From the NCBI GenBank assembly GCA_026989045.1, contig JALSJY010000245.1, positions 1 through 8,069 on the forward strand: 8,069 bases of DNA. The letters are read 5' to 3'. The DNA is from Hyphomicrobiales bacterium (GTDB lineage: Bacteria > Pseudomonadota > Alphaproteobacteria > Rhizobiales > Devosiaceae). The stretch's first letter is position 1. Every line of letters begins with the position of its first letter. Position numbers and translations under genes: made by a program. Positions 1-5,977 of this stretch are shown here, one piece after another. Under the pieces are notes generated by a model. It was not told where the DNA came from and did no database searches. It worked only from the letters and a program-made list of their open reading frames with translations.

Positions 1-1
1 A

Positions 2-304
2 TCTATGCAGGTGCGGGCCTGCTTCTGCATGAATTGTCAAAATATCAGCACCAGCATCAGCAAATGCCTTAAGAAACTGATCTGTAGGTGAAATCATTAA
101 ATGCACGTCCATCACGGTTTTAATATGAGGGCGAATTGCTTTGCATGTATCTGGGCCAAAGGTGATGTTTGGCACAAAATGCCCGTCCATAACATCAACA
201 TGCACCCAATCGCAGCCCTGTTGCTCTATGGCCTCTATTTCAGCTCCAAAATTGGCAAAATCTGCTGCTAAAATTGATGGGGCAATTTTTATTGAACGAT
301 CCAT
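2..304 (-). CDS. rpe: Ribulose-phosphate 3-epimerase, N-terminal part (partial)
   Basis: Interconverts xylulose-5-phosphate and ribulose-5-phosphate, feeding phosphoribulokinase in the CBB cycle (cbbE in this setting) and also the pentose phosphate pathway. The first 101 codons are visible and the gene runs off the left edge; the full family length is about 220-230, so a little under half is here. The (beta/alpha)8-barrel landmarks are clear: APSILAADF at 8-16 with Ser10, WVHVDVMDGHFVPN at 33-46 with metal ligand His35, catalytic and metal-binding Asp37 and Met39, and DVHLMI at 66-71 with His68 and Met70. The second catalytic aspartate lies beyond the edge. The start at 304 has a strong AAGGAG. 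The gene follows cbbO by 23 nt with no terminator seen between, so it is probably the next gene of the same operon. Confidence 0.95.
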   Translation of the reverse strand, partial: MDRSIKIAPSILAADFANFGAEIEAIEQQGCDWVHVDVMDGHFVPNITFGPDTCKAIRPHIKTVMDVHLMISPTDQFLKAFADAGADILTIHAEAGPHLHR

Positions 305-311
305 TTTAATT

Positions 312-317
312 CTCCTT
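312..317 (-). promoter_or_regulatory. Ribosome binding site of rpe
   Basis: AAGGAG on the minus strand stands 7 nt before the ATG at 304, in the 23-nt cbbO-rpe spacer. It is strong and correctly spaced and supports the MDRSIKIAPSI start. Confidence 0.8.
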
Positions 318-327
318 TATTTTGCAT

Positions 328-2547
328 TTATTTAGTAAGATTCATGAATAGGCGTGGTAATTTTTCTGGCAGGCTTTCAACCCTATCAATAACGGTGAAA
401 TTATTCTTTCCAAAAATATCTGCAACATAATCATCTGCTTTGGGATCAAGGCTGATACAATAGGTGAAAACTCCCTTGCTATTAAGCTCTGCTACAGCCT
501 GTTGAGTGTCTTTTTGTAAATATTTAGGGTCATAAACATCAATATCATGCGGCTCACCATCTGTAAGAACCAAAAGCAGGCGTTTCTCTTCGCCTCTTTG
601 TTCAAGATAGCTGCCAGCATGGCGCAAAGCTGATCCCAATCTGGTAGAATGAGCCGCTGTTGCGCCAGCAAGCCGAGCCTTTGTTTTGCTTCCCCACTCT
701 TCGCTAAAACTTTTGAAATGAGAATAACAAACCTCATGGCGAGTATTAGAAGAAAATCCAGCAATAGCTAGAGGGTCACCAAGTGCCTCAACGGCGCTAG
801 CTAAAACTGCTGTTGCTTCTTGTGATAGTTGCAATATTGTAGAGCTTGCGCCTTTTGGAGTGTCGTTAACCGATTGCGAGAGATCAAGCAGCAATAAAAC
901 GGCAATATCTCGCCCATCTTTAACGTGGCTTTGATGAATTTTAATATCGGGAGTTGTTCCAATTCTATAATCAATTGCGGCTTTTATCGCCATGTCAATG
1001 TCTAGCTCATCTCCCTCAACCTGATAACGTAGGCGGCGGCGTTGTTGAGGTTTTAATAAGTCTACAATTTGCTTTAATTGCTTAGTGAGACGTTGATGTT
1101 TTTCAAGTAATTGCTCAATCTTCTTTGCATCGCCTTGTTTTTGAAAGCTTTCATAAATAGTTACCCAATCAGGCCGATAAGATTGTAATTGATAATCCCA
1201 TTCATGGTAAAAACGTGGTGTTAACAGTCCATCTTCAGCTTCATCTTGGTTGCGCATTCTTGCGCCATGATCGGAGTGGAAATCTTCTTCCTCTTCAGCT
1301 TCTTCTAAGAAATGCCATAGATAGCGGTTGTCATCACGATAGGAAACTTCAGTATTTTCAAACCAAACCTTATGTTGGCGAAAATCATGCTCATGATTAT
1401 CCTTTAACCAGCCAACACCCAAATCAACTGATAATTGCCTATCATGTGGATTGGTTTTAATAGCCAATTGAAATTTCTCTACATATTCTAGCAAAGCTGG
1501 ATCTGAATAATTATGATTTGGGTTTAATATAGCATAAGAAATCATTGCTAAATGATGGCGGATACAAGACCAGCCTTTTGGGCAAGAGTTTGGTTTTGGC
1601 ATTGGGTGCAATGAAACCCATAACGCACGCAATCCAGGATATTGCTGCATAGCTAAATATTCAATGCGGGCATCTTCAAATGTTTCAATTGCAATATGCT
1701 GAAAAACACTAAAATTATCAGCTAGAAATGGCGTTGAATATTTCTTATGCGCCGCCATATGCGCAATCATTGCTAAATAGCGATCAATTGCTTTAACAGA
1801 GCCTAAATCTTCATAAACATCAGGCAGGTGCATGCCCATTCTATCTATATGCGGGCGTGGTTTGCGCATTGTATCGAACGCTAGGGAATAGGAAAGCAAT
1901 TCGCTATCTTGTTCAAATAATGCATGTTGGAACATTTGCAAATGACGTTTAACCTCTATAAATAATGTGCCATTGCGCTCCTTAACTAACATTGCCTTAG
2001 CATCAGCGCTTTGAATGGCAAAGAAATCGGGCAGGCGGTGCGCATGCTCACTATAGGCACGAATGCCATAGTTAATCCAATTTTCGACACCATCAATTGA
2101 AAGTTGCGCAAAAAGATAGGGCGCATGCTCTAAGAGGGGCTTTACTCCAATCTTAGCCTGTTCAACCATTTTTTTAATAATGCGTAACCAGCGCCTCAAA
2201 GATGCTCCATTATCCAACTGTTTTGCTATTGCGGGCAGGGTGGCTAGAAATGGGTTAATTGACCCCCTTACGGCTTCAGATGAAAGGTGAGCCGCCAACT
2301 CTGCAACTTCACACAGAATATCTGGGTCAGAATATTGCACCACTCTTGGCATCTCATCTAAGAATATTAGCACCAACTCAGTGCCTCGCCCCAAAGCGCA
2401 AACCTTATCTGCTCCTTTAAGCCACGCAATTAGAGCTTCCTCATTCATATGTTTTTGCGCTCGCTCTAAGCTGGCTTCAAAAATATCATCAATTTTTGCA
2501 ACATTACAGTTTAACCTGTCACGCCAAATTTGAGCTTTTGGGGTCAT
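328..2547 (-). CDS. cbbO: CbbO, VWA-domain adaptor subunit of RuBisCO activase
   Basis: Adaptor that sits on the CbbQ hexamer and binds inhibited RuBisCO through its C-terminal von Willebrand factor A domain (known for Acidithiobacillus Q2O2). The 739 residues fall in the usual range. Order of parts: a long, mostly helical N-terminal region (about 1-410), a very acidic stretch at 415-422 (EEAEEEED), a charged helical segment at about 474-508 ending in an RRRLR basic patch, the GDELDID motif at 512-518, and the VWA domain at about 547-735. The metal-binding MIDAS is complete: DLSQS at 555-559 (Asp555, Ser557, Ser559), Thr635, and Asp663 in LTDGEPHD. No signal peptide or membrane helix is evident, so it is cytosolic. 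A CPKGWSCIRHH cluster at 322-332 is a possible metal or redox site. It starts 9 nt after cbbQ and ends 23 nt before rpe. NorD is the related alternative; the RuBisCO context argues against it. Confidence 0.94.
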   Translation of the reverse strand: MTPKAQIWRDRLNCNVAKIDDIFEASLERAQKHMNEEALIAWLKGADKVCALGRGTELVLIFLDEMPRVVQYSDPDILCEVAELAAHLSSEAVRGSINPFLATLPAIAKQLDNGASLRRWLRIIKKMVEQAKIGVKPLLEHAPYLFAQLSIDGVENWINYGIRAYSEHAHRLPDFFAIQSADAKAMLVKERNGTLFIEVKRHLQMFQHALFEQDSELLSYSLAFDTMRKPRPHIDRMGMHLPDVYEDLGSVKAIDRYLAMIAHMAAHKKYSTPFLADNFSVFQHIAIETFEDARIEYLAMQQYPGLRALWVSLHPMPKPNSCPKGWSCIRHHLAMISYAILNPNHNYSDPALLEYVEKFQLAIKTNPHDRQLSVDLGVGWLKDNHEHDFRQHKVWFENTEVSYRDDNRYLWHFLEEAEEEEDFHSDHGARMRNQDEAEDGLLTPRFYHEWDYQLQSYRPDWVTIYESFQKQGDAKKIEQLLEKHQRLTKQLKQIVDLLKPQQRRRLRYQVEGDELDIDMAIKAAIDYRIGTTPDIKIHQSHVKDGRDIAVLLLLDLSQSVNDTPKGASSTILQLSQEATAVLASAVEALGDPLAIAGFSSNTRHEVCYSHFKSFSEEWGSKTKARLAGATAAHSTRLGSALRHAGSYLEQRGEEKRLLLVLTDGEPHDIDVYDPKYLQKDTQQAVAELNSKGVFTYCISLDPKADDYVADIFGKNNFTVIDRVESLPEKLPRLFMNLTK

Positions 2548-2553
2548 TATTTG

Positions 2554-2558
2554 CCCCT
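2554..2558 (-). promoter_or_regulatory. Ribosome binding site of cbbO, overlapping the cbbQ stop
   Basis: AGGGG on the minus strand stands 6 nt before the cbbO ATG at 2547. Its first two bases are the AG of the cbbQ TAG stop codon. Termination of cbbQ on this site suggests coupled translation of the two activase subunits. Confidence 0.7.
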
Positions 2559-3360
2559 ATCCAAGGATCAATTCAACCGCAGCATCAAGGGTAGCACGTA
2601 TATCGGCATCATCTGAGAGCGGTCTAACCATAGCCATTTTACATGCCTCTATCGGATCAACCCCAGCTTTGATTAACATTGCTCCATAAACCAATAAGCG
2701 AGTAGAAATTCCCTCATCAATTCCATGCCCCTTAAGATTGCGGGCTTTATGGGCAATTTCAACAAGTTTTAGAGCCATTTTTTCATCAATCCCACCCTCA
2801 CGCACAATGATGTTTGCTTCGTCTTTTGCGATAGGATAATCAAAATCAAGCGCACTAAAGCGCTGTTTGGTTGATTGTTTAAGGTCTTTCATTAGGCTTT
2901 GATAACCAGGGTTATAAGAAATAACTAATTGGAAATCTTCATGCGCACTAACCAGCTCACCCTTTTTATCAAGTGGTAAAACTCTGCGGTGATCGCTCAA
3001 AGGGTGAATGACAACGCTAGTATCTTGCCTAGCTTCAACAATTTCATCAAGATAACAAATAGCACCAATGCGTGCCGCAACTGTTAGTGGCCCGTCTTGC
3101 CATTTTGTTCCATTTTCATCAAGCAAATAGCGCCCCACCAGATCGGCGGCAGTCATGTCTTCGTTGCAAGCAACTGTAATCAAAGGTTTTTGTAATTTAT
3201 ATGCCATATATTCAATGAAGCGTGATTTACCACAGCCAGTTGGCCCTTTAATCATCACTGGAAGGCGGCAAGCATAAGCAGCCTCATATAGCTCCACCTC
3301 ATTAGCGGTGCTATGATAAAAAGGCTCTGATTTGATTAGATATTGGCTTTTTTGGTTCAT
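2557..3360 (-). CDS. cbbQ: CbbQ, MoxR-family AAA+ ATPase subunit of RuBisCO activase
   Basis: ATPase motor of the CbbQO RuBisCO activase. In Acidithiobacillus, hexamers of CbbQ with one CbbO use ATP to release inhibitory sugar phosphates from RuBisCO, and the Q2O2 type serves form II. The 267 residues are the normal length. Visible motifs are Walker A GPTGCGKS at 39-46 (Lys45), the region of the helix-2 insert with its WQDGPL end at about 68-92, Walker B ICYLDE at 101-106 (Asp105, Glu106), sensor 1 Asn150 in SYNPGYQ, a likely arginine finger Arg167 in TKQRF, and sensor 2 Arg221 in STRLLVYGA. It lacks any signal peptide or membrane segment. The start follows AGGGTGA a few bases upstream. It lies 126 nt after cbbM and 9 nt before cbbO. 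The close paralogue NorQ (nitric oxide reductase activation) has the same fold; the cbbM context makes CbbQ the right call. Confidence 0.95.
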   Translation of the reverse strand: MNQKSQYLIKSEPFYHSTANEVELYEAAYACRLPVMIKGPTGCGKSRFIEYMAYKLQKPLITVACNEDMTAADLVGRYLLDENGTKWQDGPLTVAARIGAICYLDEIVEARQDTSVVIHPLSDHRRVLPLDKKGELVSAHEDFQLVISYNPGYQSLMKDLKQSTKQRFSALDFDYPIAKDEANIIVREGGIDEKMALKLVEIAHKARNLKGHGIDEGISTRLLVYGAMLIKAGVDPIEACKMAMVRPLSDDADIRATLDAAVELILG

Positions 3361-3384
3361 TATTTCACCCTATAAATGGCAAGA

Positions 3385-3390
3385 ATTATA
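3385..3390 (-). promoter_or_regulatory. Possible -10 box for an internal cbbQ promoter
   Basis: A perfect TATAAT on the minus strand lies 24 nt before the cbbQ ATG, in the cbbM-cbbQ spacer. No good -35 hexamer sits 16-18 nt upstream; the nearest candidate, TTGCAA, is 23 nt away, which is too far for a standard sigma-70 promoter. The spacer is AT-rich, so a chance match is quite possible. Confidence 0.25.
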
Positions 3391-3440
3391 TTTAGTTTTG
3401 ATGTTTAAGATAGTTGCAACGGGTTTTTAGCAAACTTATT

Positions 3441-3469
3441 CCCAACCCTACGCTTCTCGCAGGATTGGG
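3441..3469 (-). other. Intergenic RNA hairpin after cbbM
   Basis: Read on the minus strand this is a 12-bp stem with a 5-nt AGAAG loop. The left arm is CCCAATCCTGCG and the right arm is CGTAGGGTTGGG. Two of the pairs are G-U, which form only in the minus-strand RNA (the plus strand would have A-C mismatches), so it fits the cbb transcript. It begins 17 nt after the cbbM stop and lies 80 nt before cbbQ. No U-run follows (AATAAGTTTGC comes next), so it does not look like a full intrinsic terminator. Likely roles are protecting the 3' end of cbbM mRNA after processing or partly attenuating transcription into cbbQO, so that RuBisCO outnumbers its activase. The hairpin is seen; the role is inference. 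Confidence 0.7.
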
Positions 3470-3486
3470 TATTATTTGAGCAAAGC

Positions 3487-4872
3487 CTATTTGTGTGAAC
3501 CTAGTTTTTCACGCCAACCAGGGTAAATTTGATCGGCATCTTCAGAGAAGCTTTCAAACGCACCAGCTAGTTCTTCATGCTCTTTGGCATACTCAACCAA
3601 ATCAACACCTTCTTGCCACGCCATAAACGATTGACGTAGTGAGGTTGCACCAGCGGCAATTCCGTTTTTATGACCTAAAGCTCCGCCACCAGAAGTCTGA
3701 ATAACATTACAATGACCTAAATTATCAAAAAAGCCAGGCAGGCGAAGTGCGTTCATGCCGCCCGATACGATTGGTGTTGTTGGGTTCATGCGCTCCCATT
3801 CTTGATGGAAGAAAGTGCCTTTAACGCTATCCTCTGTGAGCATGTGAGCCAGAACAGTATCGTCCTTATAGCCTTCCATTTTACCATAGCCCATAGTTCC
3901 GCAGTGAATGCCAGAAGATCCAGACATTCTTGCCCATTTCATGTGAGCTAGTGCAGTGTAGCCACGATTGGCTTCCTCTGAAGTAATCGCCCCATGACCA
4001 GCACGGTGATAATGTAAAAACTGATTTGGGAAGTTGCGGCGAGCAGTAGTAACCATGCCGCAACCGCCAACATAACCATCGACAAGAAAAGCAACATTTT
4101 CAGCTAAATCGCCAAAAGTTTCTAAGATATATTCCCCACGTGCAATCATTTCAGCAGGGTCATCTGCGGTAATATTCGCTGAGAAAATCTTAGCCTGCCC
4201 TGTGTCGTCCATAGCCCGCTTCATCGCATCAACAACAAGTGGAGTGATTTCACGCATCGGAGCATAAACTTGATTGCCCTGAGGTTCGTCATTCTTAATA
4301 AAATCTCCACCTAGCCAAAATTGATAACAAGCATCGGCAAATGGTTGTGCTCTAAGACCTAATTTAGGTTTGATGATTGTGCCAACAATCATGCCGCCAT
4401 TATCAAGATCACGACCCAAAATACGCCACATATCACGAATGCCCATGCTTGGCCCATCAAATAGACGCAAAAAGCTTGGTGGGACATAAAAGTCGAGCAG
4501 CTTTGCATATTCAACATCGCCCATGCCTTGGTTGTTACCAACCATAAGAGTCATCATTGAAACAACCATTGCACGCCCATCAATAATATTGCGATCAAAC
4601 AAATCAATTGGGTAAGCAATTTTCATCAATTCTTTTTCTTCATCAATAAAATAGCAAATTGCATCAAGACCTTTAGTGAAATCATCGGTTGTGCTAACTT
4701 GCACATTGGTGCCAGTAGAGCTTTCGGCGCAAAAATGAGCAGCTGTGCCAATATAGTCAAAAAAGCCTTCTTTGGGTCGCATCTTATAAACTGTAAGAAC
4801 GTGCTTGCCGCCAGCAATTAAATCTTCTTCCTTTAACGTAAGGTTGCTGTAGCGTGAGGTTTGGTCTAACAT
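3487..4872 (-). CDS. cbbM: Ribulose-1,5-bisphosphate carboxylase/oxygenase, form II large subunit
   Basis: Carboxylates ribulose-1,5-bisphosphate to two 3-phosphoglycerates; form II enzymes have large subunits only, as dimers or hexamers. The 461 residues align throughout with the R. rubrum enzyme as I remember it, with a steady +2 offset. Visible active-site residues are Glu50 in AESSTGTN, Asn113 in GNNQG, Lys168 in TIIKPK, the carbamylated Lys193 with metal ligands Asp195 and Glu196 in GGDFIKNDEPQ, His289 in HYHRAGHG, loop-6 Lys331 in GYGKMEG, Ser370 in SGGMNA and the GGG phosphate loop at 395-397. All catalytic residues are present, so this is a working RuBisCO and not a RuBisCO-like protein. 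The overall match is to form II, not II/III, and no small-subunit gene follows. Some residues near the active site differ from R. rubrum (Cys48, Cys324, Ser394). An in-frame second stop lies 4 codons after the TAG. The cbbQO genes downstream supply its activase. Confidence 0.98.
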   Translation of the reverse strand: MLDQTSRYSNLTLKEEDLIAGGKHVLTVYKMRPKEGFFDYIGTAAHFCAESSTGTNVQVSTTDDFTKGLDAICYFIDEEKELMKIAYPIDLFDRNIIDGRAMVVSMMTLMVGNNQGMGDVEYAKLLDFYVPPSFLRLFDGPSMGIRDMWRILGRDLDNGGMIVGTIIKPKLGLRAQPFADACYQFWLGGDFIKNDEPQGNQVYAPMREITPLVVDAMKRAMDDTGQAKIFSANITADDPAEMIARGEYILETFGDLAENVAFLVDGYVGGCGMVTTARRNFPNQFLHYHRAGHGAITSEEANRGYTALAHMKWARMSGSSGIHCGTMGYGKMEGYKDDTVLAHMLTEDSVKGTFFHQEWERMNPTTPIVSGGMNALRLPGFFDNLGHCNVIQTSGGGALGHKNGIAAGATSLRQSFMAWQEGVDLVEYAKEHEELAGAFESFSEDADQIYPGWREKLGSHK

Positions 4873-4878
4873 ATTATT

Positions 4879-4883
4879 CTCCT
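4879..4883 (-). promoter_or_regulatory. Ribosome binding site of cbbM
   Basis: AGGAG on the minus strand stands 6 nt before the ATG at 4872, inside the 24-nt fba-cbbM spacer. It is a near-ideal Shine-Dalgarno sequence and spacing, as expected for a protein made in large amounts. Confidence 0.8.
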
Positions 4884-4896
4884 ATGTTGTTGAAAT

Positions 4897-5961
4897 TTAT
4901 GTGGTTTTAGGGTCAAGTGATCCATTGCGATAGCGCTCAGCCATATCATCAAGTGATATTGGCTTAATTTTTGCGGCATTTCCAGCAGTGCCAAAGCGCT
5001 CAAATCTATCAACGCATAATTCTTCTAACGCCTGCATTGCAGGAATTAAAAATTTACGTGGATCAAATTGATCTGGTGATTCTTGAGCAACTTTACGAAA
5101 TTGCCCTGTCATAGCCATGCGGCAGTCCGTATCGATATTCACTTTCCTAACACCCATTTTGATGCCTTTTTCAATCTCCTCAACTGGCACACCATAAGTT
5201 TGCTCCATGCCGCCGCCATATTGATTGATAATATCCTGCAAATATTGCGGCACAGAAGATGAGCCATGCATAACAAGGTGAGTGTCTGGAAGTTTTGCAT
5301 TTATCGCCGCAATTTGCTTCATAGCTAAAATGTCACTATCTGGCTTGCGGCTAAATTTATAAGCACCATGCGATGTGCCGCATGCGATGGCTAAAGCATC
5401 AACTTTGGTTTTTTTAACAAAATCAACTGCTTCCTCAGGGTCGGTTAGCAATTGCTCTTTTGATAATTTGCCTGACGCGCCAGAGCCATCTTCTTCAGCG
5501 GCTTCTCCTGTTTCAAGTGATCCTAAAACTCCAAGTTCACCCTCAACAGAAGCACCAACCCAATGCGCCATGCGTGATACTCTTTCAGTAATATCAATAT
5601 TATATTCGTAAGAGGCAGGGGTTTTCATATCTGCTTCAAGCGATCCGTCCATCATTACGGAGGTAAAACCATAGCGTATAGCCGAGAGACAGGTTGCTTC
5701 ATCATTACCATGATCTTGGTGCATACAGATTGGAATATCAGGATAAATTTCAGCAAAAGCTTGCACCATATGTTTAAGCATAATATCACCAGCATAAGAG
5801 CGAGCGCCACGGCTCGCCTGCAATATAACGGGGGAGTTGCATTTTTGGGCGGCATTCATAATCGCCAGTCCCTGTTCCATGTTATTGATATTAAAAGCAG
5901 GAACTCCATAGGAATTTTCAGCTGCATGATCCAATAATTGTCGTAAACTAATCAAAGCCAT
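4897..5961 (-). CDS. cbbA: Fructose-bisphosphate aldolase, class II, Calvin cycle subtype
   Basis: Zinc-dependent aldolase (also called fba). It condenses dihydroxyacetone phosphate with glyceraldehyde-3-phosphate to fructose-1,6-bisphosphate, and with erythrose-4-phosphate to sedoheptulose-1,7-bisphosphate, in the regeneration half of the CBB cycle. At 354 residues it has the length usual for the Calvin-cycle subtype. Landmarks by comparison with E. coli class II aldolase are HQDHGN at 81-86 (catalytic Asp83, zinc ligand His84), GELG at 141-144 with Glu142 as likely second-metal ligand, GTSHGAYKF at 195-203 with zinc ligand His198, MHGSSS at 231-236 with zinc ligand His232, and NIDTD at 275-279 for substrate binding. 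No Schiff-base lysine architecture of class I is present. It is 16 nt after tkt and 24 nt before cbbM, so it is co-transcribed with both. The sequence is intact with no missing key residue. Confidence 0.97.
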   Translation of the reverse strand: MALISLRQLLDHAAENSYGVPAFNINNMEQGLAIMNAAQKCNSPVILQASRGARSYAGDIMLKHMVQAFAEIYPDIPICMHQDHGNDEATCLSAIRYGFTSVMMDGSLEADMKTPASYEYNIDITERVSRMAHWVGASVEGELGVLGSLETGEAAEEDGSGASGKLSKEQLLTDPEEAVDFVKKTKVDALAIACGTSHGAYKFSRKPDSDILAMKQIAAINAKLPDTHLVMHGSSSVPQYLQDIINQYGGGMEQTYGVPVEEIEKGIKMGVRKVNIDTDCRMAMTGQFRKVAQESPDQFDPRKFLIPAMQALEELCVDRFERFGTAGNAAKIKPISLDDMAERYRNGSLDPKTT

Positions 5962-5966
5962 AATCA

Positions 5967-5972
5967 CTCTTT
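5967..5972 (-). promoter_or_regulatory. Weak ribosome binding site deciding the fba start
   Basis: AAAGAG on the minus strand ends 5 nt before the ATG at 5961. A GTG at 5967 is also in frame, but it starts within this purine tract and has no better site upstream. The ATG start also yields the MALISLRQLLDHA N-terminus typical of the family, so 5961 is preferred. Confidence 0.6.
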
Positions 5973-5977
5973 CTTTG

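Noticed and set aside
141..335. Small plus-strand open frame opposite rpe
   Set aside because: It lies opposite the conserved N-terminal coding sequence of ribulose-phosphate 3-epimerase and matches no family I recognise; it is a shadow frame.
328..3360. NorQ/NorD pair for nitric oxide reductase
   Set aside because: The fold and motifs are shared with NorQD, but there are no nor genes here and the pair sits directly between cbbM and rpe, so CbbQO is the better reading.
3441..3469. Intrinsic terminator ending the operon after cbbM
   Set aside because: The stem is strong but no U-rich tract follows on the minus strand, and cbbQ, cbbO and rpe continue in the same orientation with functional links to cbbM.
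3487..4872. RuBisCO-like protein (form IV) or form II/III
   Set aside because: All catalytic and metal-binding residues are present, and the sequence aligns end to end with classical form II.
5375..5937. Two plus-strand open frames opposite the aldolase gene
   Set aside because: Both are fully opposite a conserved, full-length gene and have low-information protein sequences; shadows of the real frame.
5962..5967. GTG start for the aldolase at 5967
   Set aside because: The GTG lies within the likely ribosome binding site, and the ATG at 5961 gives the family-typical MALISLRQLL N-terminus and a 354-residue length.
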